Both the position numbers and the translations under genes were made by a program. A model generated the notes under the pieces. It did no database searches and was not told the DNA's origin. It worked only from the letters and a program-made list of their open reading frames with translations. This document shows, piece by piece, positions 18,025 to 26,767 of a DNA stretch of 64,000 bases. Every line of letters starts with the position of its first letter. The stretch's first letter is position 1. Source of the stretch: Sphingobacterium bambusae (GTDB lineage: Bacteria; Bacteroidota; Bacteroidia; Sphingobacteriales; Sphingobacteriaceae); the NCBI RefSeq assembly GCF_033955345.1, contig NZ_CP138332.1, positions 620,001 to 684,000 of the forward strand, read 5' to 3'.

Positions 18025-19158
18025 CTATTTAGATTTACCAAGAAGTCTTCCTGCCAAACCGCTCATCATTGGCGCATGGCGTCCCATGGTCGAGGCCGCG
18101 GAAGATACACCCGAAGTGGAGACAATCCATGTAGAGATACTGGGAACGGTAAGCATGGTCAGTGCACCAATCACAAAGGTGACGATCACAATACCAAAGG
18201 ACAGCAGACCATTACCAAGAAACCAAGCTATCTTTTCCAGATCCGCGCCATCCGTACCGACCAGCACCTGATAGCGGCTGATTTCTGCCTCCATCGCATA
18301 GTGCTGGAAAAGCGAAGCGATATACATCACCAAATAGGCCACGCCGGAATACAGATTCACCGAGACGAAGCGGGCAATCCAGGTGGAAAAGGAATCACGG
18401 AATGCCGGCAGGATACTTGCAGCCACGGCGAAGGGACCAAGAATGATCAGGATCGTTGAGAAGATAATCTGGATTATAAATATCACGTACACGCAAATCC
18501 GCAACAGCCAAATGGCCAAAGTTTCGACAAGCGAAGTCATCATTAATTGAAAGCCTGCCTGCAGGCGGTTCCGCATTTCTACAATTGGGTTCCATACCGA
18601 AGCAAAGCCCTCCTTGACGCTAGACTGCACCGATTCCCAGGCATTTTCATACCAAGTATCCGCCTCCGTCTTTGCCGTCTCGGCCTCTGCCTGCACCGTC
18701 ATTATCTGATTGGAAAGGTCTGCCATGAGTTTTGCGCGCTGCAAACGAAGATTGCTAATCTCCGTCTGGCTACCGTCGAACATCGCCTCGGTTTTGGCTG
18801 CAACAATATCCGTTGGATAAGCCACAACGCGCGTAAAGCTCGGCCACCAGAGAATCACCATGATCAGTCCAAAGGGACGCAGCAGCGGCATAATCTCTAG
18901 CTGCTTGTCTCCAGCCATCATTTCATAGGCCCGGATAGAAAAGAAGATTAGCATAAAAATTGCGCTGAGGGCTTGTGCATCGCTAGTAAAGGCATCGTAA
19001 TGCGTCCAGATCGTGCTTTTCATCTGCTTTAAAAAGTGCATCATCCCCTCCTCGTAGATGCCGTTACCCTGCAAGAAATTAAAAGAATCTTTAAAGGAGT
19101 CTGGTACGGTCTGCGCCTGTAGTAAGGGCATAACGCCCATAATGGATAGTAAGCTCAT
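18025..19158 (-). CDS. traJ: Conjugative transposon protein TraJ (VirB6-like polytopic protein)
   Basis: A polytopic inner-membrane protein of about 377 residues with helices such as ALSAIFMLIFFSI and LLRICVYVIFIIQIIFSTILI, and a long hydrophilic loop (about 100-180). I use the ATG at 19158 (MSLLSIMGVMPLLQAQ), which lies 5 bp after the stop of the preceding gene. The in-frame ATG at 19206 would add 16 residues overlapping that gene. TraJ-type proteins are thought to form the inner-membrane pore of the channel. The extended helical C-terminus ends in a Gly/Met/Ser-rich tail. Confidence 0.88.
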   Translation of the reverse strand: MSLLSIMGVMPLLQAQTVPDSFKDSFNFLQGNGIYEEGMMHFLKQMKSTIWTHYDAFTSDAQALSAIFMLIFFSIRAYEMMAGDKQLEIMPLLRPFGLIMVILWWPSFTRVVAYPTDIVAAKTEAMFDGSQTEISNLRLQRAKLMADLSNQIMTVQAEAETAKTEADTWYENAWESVQSSVKEGFASVWNPIVEMRNRLQAGFQLMMTSLVETLAIWLLRICVYVIFIIQIIFSTILIILGPFAVAASILPAFRDSFSTWIARFVSVNLYSGVAYLVMYIASLFQHYAMEAEISRYQVLVGTDGADLEKIAWFLGNGLLSFGIVIVTFVIGALTMLTVPSISTWIVSTSGVSSAASTMGRHAPMMSGLAGRLLGKSK

Positions 19159-19162
19159 CGGA

Positions 19163-19954
19163 TTATAATTTAGCGCGTGAAAGAACATCGTCGGCAATCT
19201 GCACATCTGACCTACCTCCAGCCGCCATGGCCACCGTACTGTTTTCCTGCAGCCCTTTTACCTTATCCTTTATGGACAGATAGAGCGCGGCGCGTTGGCG
19301 TTTAGTCTCCCATATAGCCCGTAGCTTTCGGTATTCTCCCAGCATTCGGTGATAGGCGATTATCCGTGATCCCCGATCGAGGTTGGTTGTTCGTGCTGCT
19401 TCTAGCCGCTCTCGAAGCATTTGGCTTTCCTGCCGATACCAATCGACTGATCCGCCCTCTTCCAAGTAAGCCTTTACTACCGGTTCAAGTCCCTCAAAAA
19501 GATCGCCCTCATTATATTCCAGTAGATCTTGAAACTCCCTTTTATAGTAGAGCTGCCAAAGCGGATCTGTCCCGGAGGCTATTCCAGCATAATTAGCGGT
19601 CTCGCTTAGCGCCGTATTGCGCAAGGTATCCGCATGCAGTTTGTAGGCTTCCTCGGTACTTTTCATGGCCGCTACCATGAGTAACCTTCGGGATTGTGGT
19701 CCGCCAGCACTCAGCGGACGGAGATCCGTTTTGGGATAGTTGGGATGCAGACCCCAGGTGAGCCAGTACTGATAGTTGAGACTCAGAAATCCCCTTGTCG
19801 GGGTAAACTTTTTACGATCCCACTGCTTAAATACCATCCGTTCCTGCTGGTTGACCACATGCTTATCCGTCTGATATTTCACGTTCTGCCCATGCAGATC
19901 AACCGAAAAAACATAGAGTATTACATAAAGTGTTACTTTAAATAACTTAAACAT
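19163..19954 (-). CDS. Periplasmic conjugation protein of unknown role (263 aa)
   Basis: The N-terminus is a signal peptide (FKVTLYVILYVFSVDLHGQ), and the body is helical and charged, including a long helix with EGGSVDWYRQESQMLRERLE and AIWETKRQRAALYL. It is encoded between TraJ and three VirB5-position paralogues, which places it among the periplasmic components of the transfer apparatus. I cannot match it to a named CTnDOT protein with confidence, so I leave the symbol empty. It could be a divergent TraI-type protein or a DUF5045-like component. Confidence 0.75.
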   Translation of the reverse strand: MFKLFKVTLYVILYVFSVDLHGQNVKYQTDKHVVNQQERMVFKQWDRKKFTPTRGFLSLNYQYWLTWGLHPNYPKTDLRPLSAGGPQSRRLLMVAAMKSTEEAYKLHADTLRNTALSETANYAGIASGTDPLWQLYYKREFQDLLEYNEGDLFEGLEPVVKAYLEEGGSVDWYRQESQMLRERLEAARTTNLDRGSRIIAYHRMLGEYRKLRAIWETKRQRAALYLSIKDKVKGLQENSTVAMAAGGRSDVQIADDVLSRAKL

Positions 19955-19959
19955 AAAAC

Positions 19960-20640
19960 TTATTTTAAAAGGTTATACTGAAAAATGATTTGATCCACCA
20001 TTTGCCGATCTCGATTGATGAAAGATTGAAAAGGATTCAGCGAAGGAAGTATACCGCGAAGCTTCGCCCAATACATTGCTCGGTGCACACTGAAGCAAAG
20101 TGAGCGCATAACGCGCAGCTCCAAAAGTATCTTTGCCAGTAGCGTATCCCGCTTCTCGAAATCCATTAGTACATTACTGCCCTCCTTAAGCACAAAGTCC
20201 GAAACCTCGGAAACCAGCCGAATGCCTCGATCTTTCATCTGCATGGTTACATCCTCAGCGAAAAGTATTAGATGCGGAGAGCCCTTGGCCGCTTCCAATA
20301 TACTATTGCACTCCGCAATGATCTCTGTGGAAATCGATCCGACATGCTTTAGCATAAGACCGCTCTTCAAGGCCTGGTCAACCTCGGTCAGCGCGCGATG
20401 AATCATCCGCTGCACCATCACCACCGAGGAAAGGTTAACATTGATATCGTCTAGCCGATTATTGATCGTCTTGAGGTACTCATGATGCGTAAGTTCAGCA
20501 GCCGATCGTACCGCTGCATTCTCACTAACGATTGCCAAATGCTTGGCATCGTAGACGATCGTAACGTAACTCTGCGCAAAAGTCACATGTAAACCAAATA
20601 GACATATCGCACATATAATTAAATATTTAGCCAAACCCAT
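19960..20640 (-). CDS. VirB5/TraI-position periplasmic protein, paralogue C
   Basis: About 226 residues from the ATG at 20640 (an in-frame GTG at 20646 is also possible), with a signal peptide (AKYLIICAICLFGLHVTFAQ). The rest is helical. The C-terminal motif AMYWAKLRGILPSLNPFQSF then INRDRQMVDQII is nearly the same as in the other two members of this tandem set. Secreted helical proteins of about 200 residues encoded next to the VirB4-like gene occupy the place of VirB5/TraI. The expansion to three adjacent copies is unusual and suggests subunits that assemble together. Confidence 0.8.
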   Translation of the reverse strand: MGLAKYLIICAICLFGLHVTFAQSYVTIVYDAKHLAIVSENAAVRSAAELTHHEYLKTINNRLDDINVNLSSVVMVQRMIHRALTEVDQALKSGLMLKHVGSISTEIIAECNSILEAAKGSPHLILFAEDVTMQMKDRGIRLVSEVSDFVLKEGSNVLMDFEKRDTLLAKILLELRVMRSLCFSVHRAMYWAKLRGILPSLNPFQSFINRDRQMVDQIIFQYNLLK

Positions 20641-20648
20641 ATGCACTA

Positions 20649-21305
20649 CTATTTAAGTTGATCAATCTTGGAAAGTATATTATCGACCAGCTGCCGGTCA
20701 CGATTGACAAAGGCCGAAAATGGATTGTTTGCTGAACTAGCATGCCGCAATTGCTGTTGGTACATGGAATTTGCAAGTCCCCTTGAACTTCCCGCAATCA
20801 GCCGTAGCTCGATGAGCACATGGCCAAAGAGCATCTTACGGTCACTTGCCTTCATCTGGTTAAGGTCACCGATCGAGATCAGCAGCGCGTACAGATAGCT
20901 GCTGAGCTGCGTGGCTTTATCTAAAAGGTCCAGCTCCACCTGATAAGCCATGGCAATCAGGATAGGGTCATCTTTTGCCAGCGTAAATATTCGTGCCTGC
21001 TGATTTTGGATATCGGCGATGATTGGCCATGCCTGCATGCCGATTTGCGCGGCATCGATCACTAAACCAAGCGCATGGAATCGCTGCTGCAACCGGCGAT
21101 ACTTCTGCTTGAAAGTTGCCGTCTTCCCTCGGTTTACTTCTTCATTTGCCGTGGTTACCGTCTGCCGGTTAAAAGCCTCGTTCTGCCTACTGTTCTCCGA
21201 TTTACTTTCGGCAACCAGCTGGTGAATCAGTTCTACATTCAGTTGAGAAAAGGAATATTTAATACCTACAAACAAATAGAGTATAATAATTAAAAACCAT
21301 CTCAT
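20649..21305 (-). CDS. VirB5/TraI-position periplasmic protein, paralogue B
   Basis: 218 residues with a signal peptide (MRWFLIIILYLFVGIKYSFS) and a helical body. The C-terminus NPFSAFVNRDRQLVDNIL is the motif shared with the paralogues on each side, but the N-terminal half has diverged (SRQNEAFNRQTVTTANEEVN). The start ATG overlaps the TGA of the preceding gene as ATGA (21302-21305), so the two are translationally coupled. It probably acts with its neighbours in the periplasm. Confidence 0.8.
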   Translation of the reverse strand: MRWFLIIILYLFVGIKYSFSQLNVELIHQLVAESKSENSRQNEAFNRQTVTTANEEVNRGKTATFKQKYRRLQQRFHALGLVIDAAQIGMQAWPIIADIQNQQARIFTLAKDDPILIAMAYQVELDLLDKATQLSSYLYALLISIGDLNQMKASDRKMLFGHVLIELRLIAGSSRGLANSMYQQQLRHASSANNPFSAFVNRDRQLVDNILSKIDQLK

Positions 21306-21964
21306 TGCCGGAGGTATTTGGCATTGCGAACGATGTCGTCCGCAATGCGGGTATCTATATTGATAAAGCCTGCATAGGGGTTCAGCGATTGCAGAATGCC
21401 GCGCTGCTTTGCCCAGTACATGGCGCGATACATCCCGTAAGCCACACCGCGCAGGATGGTCATCTCCGAGACGATCCTGTTGAGCAGCTTCGCCCGTTCA
21501 CCCGAGTCCATCAGATTGTCCGCGCCACCCTTAGTCACAAAGCTGGTTACCTCCGAAGCGAGGGCAATGGATCGGTTCTTAAACTCCATCGCTCCCTGCT
21601 CAGCAAATAGCAGCAGCGCAGGATTGCTACCGGCAAGCGTAATCGCTTTATTGGTGTCGCGCACAATATCAGCCCCGATCTGGGTGATATCCTTTATGGC
21701 CAGCAGGTTTCGCATGATCGCTGAAACCTCGCTCAGCCCTCTGTAGATCTTATCCTGCATATCATTCACGATAACCAGTTGCCCGGTTACGGCAAGTTGC
21801 CCACGCTGGATAAGCGTCAACCGCTCGTTGGTGTTATCCAGCTGTTGATCGATAATACCTGAATGCACGGCCGTTGCCGCCGCCACTGCCGGATCAATGT
21901 AAATCTGTGCACGTAATAGCGGCGCCCAAAATAGAGCGAATAAAAAGATAAATAACTGTTTCAT
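21302..21964 (-). CDS. VirB5/TraI-position periplasmic protein, paralogue A
   Basis: About 220 residues from the ATG at 21964, which gives a clean signal peptide (MKQLFIFLFALFWAPLLRAQ). The ATG at 21982 would put six residues in front of it. Of the three paralogues this is the most like DUF4141/TraI in the order of helices and the LNPYAGFINIDTRIADDIVR tail. It lies 20 bp after the VirB4-like ATPase gene. By analogy with VirB5, it may cap the pilus or stabilise the mating channel. Confidence 0.8.
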   Translation of the reverse strand: MKQLFIFLFALFWAPLLRAQIYIDPAVAAATAVHSGIIDQQLDNTNERLTLIQRGQLAVTGQLVIVNDMQDKIYRGLSEVSAIMRNLLAIKDITQIGADIVRDTNKAITLAGSNPALLLFAEQGAMEFKNRSIALASEVTSFVTKGGADNLMDSGERAKLLNRIVSEMTILRGVAYGMYRAMYWAKQRGILQSLNPYAGFINIDTRIADDIVRNAKYLRQ

Positions 21965-21983
21965 ATAGCTATTGATTAACATG

Positions 21984-24473
21984 TTAGTGGATTATATCCC
22001 TGCAGGAAAGCGGAGTTCCGAGCGCATTGACTTTCTTTACAAAATCACCGAGAGACAATGCACTAGCATTCATATCCTGCACAAAAACTTCAAGTGCCTG
22101 CTGGTAATTTTTATACACTTCTACGTAGGTCAGCACGGCGTTCTTCTCCGGCTTCTCTGTGGTATAGGTCAGGTACTGCTCGAGTGAAACCTCCACGCCA
22201 TAAACCTCACCCGTGGATCCGCGTCGGATATAGACCTCCTTGAATCGTCCGCGTCCCTCCTTGTTGTCAAGCTGATTTATCGTAAAGATCTTTCGGCGCT
22301 CGGTATCGGTAATAGAAAGTAGTTTGGCGATAGCATCGTAATTTTCGCGGAACTTGGACTGATCCAGCAGGCATATCGTATCCGAATTGGCAAGAATACT
22401 GTCCTTGACTACTGGATTGCCTAGGATGTCGCCCAACTCTTGGGTCACCACGATCACCTCTCCCCAGAACTTCCGAACCGTTTTATAGAGGTACAAAATG
22501 TAGCCCGCCATCAGCGGACTAGCAATAGCCTTCCATGCCTCTTCGATGATAAGGGCTTTACGCTGGTCACGACGGTGTCGCATCTTTTGCAGAAAGACGT
22601 CCATAATGATAAGCGTGACGATCGGAAATAAAACCTTATTCTCCTTTACGTTATCTATTTCAAAGACAATAAAAGGTTCAGAAAAAAGCGAAGAATCAGC
22701 CTGCTCATTGAGCACCGTACCAAACTCACCTCCGGTGTGGAACTTCCGCAGCACATAGCGGTACTCGTCCAGATCAAAGGTGATCGCTTCCTGCGCCGTA
22801 ATCTCGCTGATCCGATCCACCGAGTAGCTGTAAAAGGAATCAAAGTTTAACACGCTCGGCCAAGCTGAATCGTTGCTACCATCCGACCAGAAATAAGCAT
22901 AGTAGTAGGAAGAAAGCACATTGGAAATCACGGTGTCTTCGATCTGGCTTAGCTGCCCATCAGACCCTTTCCAAAGCAAGGCGATCAGCGTCTTCAGGAA
23001 ATCCTTCTTTTCCAGGTTATACTCCTTTTGTGAAATCGAAAAGGGATTCATCGAGATAGGCTTCTCCTCTGTATAGGTGATGTACTTCCCACCATAGTAG
23101 CTGCAAAGTCCTGAATAACTATCTCCCGTATCCACGATTACCACGTCCATGTTGTACAGGCAATACTGCTCCACCAGCGCGTTCATGTAAAATGACTTTC
23201 CGCTCCCACTGGGACCGAGCGTAAAGCGAGAGCGGTTGTTTGTTCGTCCTGTCCTCATGGGCAGATCCGAAGGATCGATGCCAACGGGAATGCCTTGCCT
23301 ATCGGTAAAGCGAATAAGGAAGTCCGACTGCTCATCCTTTTGCAGGTATTCCTTAAAAAAGAAACAGATCGCCGCATCGGAGGTCGTCAGGAACCAGTCA
23401 TAGGCCTTCAATTCCACGCCATTTCCCGGCAGGCAGGTACGAAAAAGCTCCATTTGGTTGTAGGCATTGCGAGAGGGAATAATCCCTTGCTGAAAAAGTG
23501 CCGCCTCGATGTAGTTCCCTGCTTTTGCAATCTTATCCGTATCGGCGCAGATCAGCATATTAAAATGCGCATGCACCAACAGCTGATTTTCTCGCGATAC
23601 ATCCACCAGCAGCTGATCGATATCTTCCACGCATATCAGGTTTGCCGGATCGGGCACGCCCGAATGACGCTTTCGTTTTAGCTGCAGCTTGTTCAAGGTG
23701 AGCTGCTGTGCGGGAATTTCCACGAGCTGGTTATAAATCAGGCAGTGATAATCCGGTACGCCGTGAAGAAAAGAAAAGTTATCCTCCGGAAAGTTACGCA
23801 GGTTGCCGCCTTCCTGCCGGGTGCCATGCGTTGCAGCATCCTCGGGCAGATCGATAGTGTCCGTGTCCACAAGGCTTAAGCTGCGGAGTGCGCGGTTGCC
23901 GACGAGCAGATTCCTATCGCCCGCACGGATATTATCCAGTACAATGTTATCCGAACTAAAATCCATCGCTAACATTCGGCTCACGTATTGATTGATTGCT
24001 CGCTCATCAAGTGGCTTAGGATCTAGACCTGCCCCTTCCAGCAGATCGATCACCTTATCTACCTGCTGGGTAAAATCGAGCAAAGCCTTCGGGCTATAGA
24101 CATAAAAGCGACCCTTTTTAATCTGTTTGGTAATGATGAGATAGGTCGATAAATCCGTGTAGGCTCGACCCTGAAAATGTGCATTATACCGCTGCTGCAG
24201 AAATTCAGCGGCTTGGGGCGCCTCATAGTTCCTGCGCGAGAAAACGTCCTGCTTTTGGATGATATGCCCTTCGCCCAAAATCTTGATTAGGTTGAGCAGC
24301 AGCTGGTGATAAGCCGTGTAGGGTTCTGGATCGGCGCCATGCTGCATAGCGAGGTTACGCATCTGCAGCAGCACCGAAAACTCCCCCTTCTCACCGTAGA
24401 GTAGCGTATGGCTCCCCTGCCTTTCTATCCCGATGTAGGGTAACCTAAAGGTTTCGCGATGTTGTTTTGCCAT
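21984..24473 (-). CDS. traG: Conjugation system ATPase TraG (VirB4 family)
   Basis: 829 residues. The N-terminal half lacks recognisable motifs but follows the usual TraG order, and the C-terminal ATPase core has the P-loop GPSGSGKSFYMN near residue 425 and the Walker B segment ALIIEEAWKAI near 640. It then has the VVTQELGDILG and SKFRENYDAIAKLL sensor region. VirB4-type enzymes power assembly of the type IV secretion channel. The gene overlaps the end of traF slightly, in the traE-F-G order of CTnDOT-like elements. Confidence 0.95.
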   Translation of the reverse strand: MAKQHRETFRLPYIGIERQGSHTLLYGEKGEFSVLLQMRNLAMQHGADPEPYTAYHQLLLNLIKILGEGHIIQKQDVFSRRNYEAPQAAEFLQQRYNAHFQGRAYTDLSTYLIITKQIKKGRFYVYSPKALLDFTQQVDKVIDLLEGAGLDPKPLDERAINQYVSRMLAMDFSSDNIVLDNIRAGDRNLLVGNRALRSLSLVDTDTIDLPEDAATHGTRQEGGNLRNFPEDNFSFLHGVPDYHCLIYNQLVEIPAQQLTLNKLQLKRKRHSGVPDPANLICVEDIDQLLVDVSRENQLLVHAHFNMLICADTDKIAKAGNYIEAALFQQGIIPSRNAYNQMELFRTCLPGNGVELKAYDWFLTTSDAAICFFFKEYLQKDEQSDFLIRFTDRQGIPVGIDPSDLPMRTGRTNNRSRFTLGPSGSGKSFYMNALVEQYCLYNMDVVIVDTGDSYSGLCSYYGGKYITYTEEKPISMNPFSISQKEYNLEKKDFLKTLIALLWKGSDGQLSQIEDTVISNVLSSYYYAYFWSDGSNDSAWPSVLNFDSFYSYSVDRISEITAQEAITFDLDEYRYVLRKFHTGGEFGTVLNEQADSSLFSEPFIVFEIDNVKENKVLFPIVTLIIMDVFLQKMRHRRDQRKALIIEEAWKAIASPLMAGYILYLYKTVRKFWGEVIVVTQELGDILGNPVVKDSILANSDTICLLDQSKFRENYDAIAKLLSITDTERRKIFTINQLDNKEGRGRFKEVYIRRGSTGEVYGVEVSLEQYLTYTTEKPEKNAVLTYVEVYKNYQQALEVFVQDMNASALSLGDFVKKVNALGTPLSCRDIIH

Positions 24474-24747
24474 AGTTTTTCAGCTTAGTTTGGTGAACAA
24501 ATAGCGCTGTGCTGCGCGTTTTAACATGCAGGCCACCTTTCTGGCGCTGAAAGGTAAAAGTTAGTCCGCCTGCTATAATGGCGAGCGTCACCACGGCGCC
24601 AAGGTACATACTGCTGAGCGCGCCCAGCAGACCACCACCTACCAGTCCGAGCACCAGTGATCCGATCCCCCAACCGATGAACTTCCCTTTAAAACCGCGG
24701 TAAACAAGGGGCCGCTCGAGCCCCTTGTAAATTGCATACCTGCGCAT
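24445..24747 (-). CDS. traF: Conjugative transposon protein TraF (DUF4133)
   Basis: The conserved small membrane protein is read from the ATG at 24747 (MRRYAIYKGLERPLVYRGFK), about 100 residues with two hydrophobic helices (GWGIGSLVLGLVGGGLLGAL and AVVTLAIIAGGLTF). This N-terminal motif is diagnostic for TraF/DUF4133, a VirB3-like protein. The same frame is open up to 24909, but the extension overlaps TraE and has no family match, so it is rejected. Its 3' end overlaps the start of traG by 29 bp. Confidence 0.92.
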   Translation of the reverse strand: MRRYAIYKGLERPLVYRGFKGKFIGWGIGSLVLGLVGGGLLGALSSMYLGAVVTLAIIAGGLTFTFQRQKGGLHVKTRSTALFVHQTKLKNYGKTTSRNL

Positions 24748-24748
24748 G

Positions 24749-25063
24749 TTAAACGCCAAAAAAGGCTTTGATGACCACGGATACGAGCACCAGGAAAAGG
24801 CAGGAACCACCCCAGCCCATAAGCTCCTTGTTGATGTCCTGATCACCCGAGTTCCACTTGATGTACACGCGCACCCCGCCGATGATCCCAACCACGGCGC
24901 CAATGGCAAGGGTTAAAGTAGATACCGGATCGATGTAACTGGTCAGCGAGGAGGTTGCCGCGTTGATCCCCGTTGTTCCGCCGCCCGTTTGGGCAAGCAG
25001 CGACTCGGATGCAACCATTACCGCCAAAGCGGTAGCAAACAGTTTTCTGGTCTTTACTGTCAT
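24749..25063 (-). CDS. traE: Conjugative transposon protein TraE (DUF4134)
   Basis: 104 residues with an N-terminal signal-like helix and two membrane helices, including TLAIGAVVGIIGGVRVYIKW and GGSCLFLVLVSVVIKAFF. The conserved GGVRVYIKWNSGDQD segment is the TraE/DUF4134 signature. This is the VirB2/VirB3-like small subunit encoded immediately before TraF. A second member of the same family follows at 25093. Confidence 0.92.
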   Translation of the reverse strand: MTVKTRKLFATALAVMVASESLLAQTGGGTTGINAATSSLTSYIDPVSTLTLAIGAVVGIIGGVRVYIKWNSGDQDINKELMGWGGSCLFLVLVSVVIKAFFGV

Positions 25064-25092
25064 GGATAAAAAATTAAAGGATGAATGGATTA

Positions 25093-25404
25093 TTAAATGC
25101 CGTAAAGGGCTTTTAGAAAAGCGCTGACCAAGGTCAGAAAGAGGCAGGAAAACAGCCAGCCCATCACTTGCGCATCGATGTGGTGGTGACGGCCGCTCTG
25201 CCAGTTTGCATAGATGCGCAGCCCGCCGAGTATGCCGGCAATGGCACCCAGTACCAACACAAAGTCCGAGAGCGCATAATACCAGCGCCCAACTTCCGAG
25301 CTGACGCCATAGAATTCAGAAAGTCCCGGTTGTGCGGCAAGCAGCGTAGGAAAAAAGAGAAAGGTACTTATTAGAATAGTTTTAAAGCGATTGGTATTCC
25401 GCAT
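25093..25404 (-). CDS. Second TraE-like (DUF4134) protein
   Basis: About 103 residues from the ATG at 25404, which leaves only one base after the stop of the preceding gene (25406-25408). It is paralogous to TraE: signal-like N-terminus (ILISTFLFFPTLLAAQ), helix VLVLGAIAGILGGLRIYANW, the QSGRHHHIDAQVMGWLF segment and the final helix LSAFLKALYGI-like end. The three-His insert replaces the SGDQDINKE of TraE. Two adjacent copies of this pilin-like subunit may form a heteromer, or one may be a specialised copy. Confidence 0.85.
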   Translation of the reverse strand: MRNTNRFKTILISTFLFFPTLLAAQPGLSEFYGVSSEVGRWYYALSDFVLVLGAIAGILGGLRIYANWQSGRHHHIDAQVMGWLFSCLFLTLVSAFLKALYGI

Positions 25405-25405
25405 C

Positions 25406-25744
25406 CTAGTACGAAATGGCACGCGTGTGCTCAATCAGGTTATCCTTGGCTAGGCGCACCAGTTCCCCAAGACTTACTCCGCCGGTTGATTCTGCAACCG
25501 AACTGATTGACGTCGACGGTGCTGGTGCCGTCTGCATCTCGGAGGCTGACCCCACCTCCACTTCCAGATCAGGTTCTTCCAGCGTGATTAGCTCGGGCAC
25601 CACATCATCTTCAAAGTAGAGTTTTTCCTCTGCGGTTGCTGTCACACCTACTTTGCCGGCCAGCCAGCGGTCATAGAGCAGATTGATAACATAATAGATC
25701 AGGTACGCCAGTACCAAACTAAGGGTAAAAGTAGTCCAGCTCAT
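25406..25744 (-). CDS. Small membrane protein at the TraC/TraD position
   Basis: 112 residues: one N-terminal helix (TTFTLSLVLAYLIYYVINLL), a Glu/Asp-rich middle and a C-terminal helix (LGELVRLAKDNLIEHTR). It overlaps the preceding gene by 4 bp (25741-25744) and almost touches the TraE-like gene, so it belongs to the same transcript. CTnDOT has traC and traD here, but this sequence is too divergent for me to name. Confidence 0.7.
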   Translation of the reverse strand: MSWTTFTLSLVLAYLIYYVINLLYDRWLAGKVGVTATAEEKLYFEDDVVPELITLEEPDLEVEVGSASEMQTAPAPSTSISSVAESTGGVSLGELVRLAKDNLIEHTRAISY

Positions 25745-26118
25745 AGTTCTGTATTTTTGATGGTTTCTTGAATATGTTCAGCCAGCCAAGGATGCTGCTC
25801 AAGGTAGCGGTGCAGGCTGTACACAATAAAGCGGTTCATATCAATGTTCTTGGTAAGCTTGATGCGTTTAAGGAGGTTGATGGTTCGCGCATCCAGTCGG
25901 ATCATACTTTTCTCGGAATATTTCGGCTTAAAGTCTTCGATAGCCTGAAAAAATGCAGCAGCCTGTTCCTCATGCGGATCAGCTTTAACTTTTCTAGATG
26001 ATTTAGGCTTACTTGCCTCTGCTTCTTCACTAACCTTTTTTGTAATCTCCTTCTCCGGTTGCTCTTTGCCCTTAAGCTCATCACGAATCTGATCAGCAAG
26101 TGAGCGAATATTACGCAT
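25741..26118 (-). CDS. TraB-type protein (DUF3408-like)
   Basis: About 125 residues from the ATG at 26118 (MRNIRSLADQIRDELKG). The frame continues to a TTG at 26136, which is less likely. The N-terminal half is highly charged (Lys/Glu), and the C-terminal half (SEKSMIRLDARTINLLKRIK, then DMNRFIVYSLHRYLEQHPWL) is a ribbon-helix-helix-like segment typical of DUF3408/TraB proteins encoded after TraA. It overlaps the end of traA. Such proteins may bind DNA or act with the ParA-like ATPase. Confidence 0.78.
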   Translation of the reverse strand: MRNIRSLADQIRDELKGKEQPEKEITKKVSEEAEASKPKSSRKVKADPHEEQAAAFFQAIEDFKPKYSEKSMIRLDARTINLLKRIKLTKNIDMNRFIVYSLHRYLEQHPWLAEHIQETIKNTEL

Positions 26119-26749
26119 CGTTTTCCTCTCTTTCAATAAAGGTCGCGTAAATCTCGCCCAGCACAGGAAGTACCACGGGCAAAAGGATAGTGGGAATGCA
26201 GGTGGTATCCACCCGCTGAAAGTCGATCCTGTCTGGAAAGCCCCTTCCTACGTGGCCAAACCCAGCTAGCGCCTTATCCACCTCTAGCCGGGTTTGGTAT
26301 TTGACGCCACTTTTGAGCCTGTTGGGAATAAAATGCAAAGGGGCCGAGGTGTTTATCTTGGAGACGACCATGGCAAATAGCAAAGTTGAATCGACCGAAA
26401 ACTGGTCATAGCCAAAGGGACAAAGGATAAGATCACCAGACCTGATCACTGGAATCAGATCATCGTCATCCATTTTTCCGGGCAAATCGATCAGCACGAT
26501 CTCGTCTGGATTCTTGCTCAGCACGGTCATTAAATCCGGAAAATCACGAAGGTCAGCAGCCAGCACTTCATAGGGAAGCATGCTTTCGGTAAGCTGCGCC
26601 TTTTCATATTTGGAGGAGATCGACTGCTGATAATCCATATCGAGGACCGTAACAGGCCGATTTTTGTTAACGGCAAGGTAATTGGCCAGTAGCAGTGTTA
26701 CGGTACTTTTCCCTGCTCCGCCTTTCTGGTTTCCTAATAAGATGACCAT
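26111..26749 (-). CDS. traA: ParA-family ATPase TraA
   Basis: 212 residues of the MinD/ParA type with a deviant Walker A, KGGAGKST (about 9-16), then the switch region VLDMDYQQSISSKYEKAQ and the EIVLIDLPGK Walker B-like strand near 100. TraA is the first of the tra genes in CTnDOT-like elements and lies next to mobB. It probably works with the small RHH protein encoded just downstream in transport or positioning of element DNA. Confidence 0.88.
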   Translation of the reverse strand: MVILLGNQKGGAGKSTVTLLLANYLAVNKNRPVTVLDMDYQQSISSKYEKAQLTESMLPYEVLAADLRDFPDLMTVLSKNPDEIVLIDLPGKMDDDDLIPVIRSGDLILCPFGYDQFSVDSTLLFAMVVSKINTSAPLHFIPNRLKSGVKYQTRLEVDKALAGFGHVGRGFPDRIDFQRVDTTCIPTILLPVVLPVLGEIYATFIEREENDA

Positions 26750-26767
26750 AATGATCCATTTAAAATG

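Noticed and set aside
24748-24909. N-terminal extension of TraF to 24909
   Set aside because: Overlaps traE, Cys/Trp-rich, and the conserved TraF start is at 24747.
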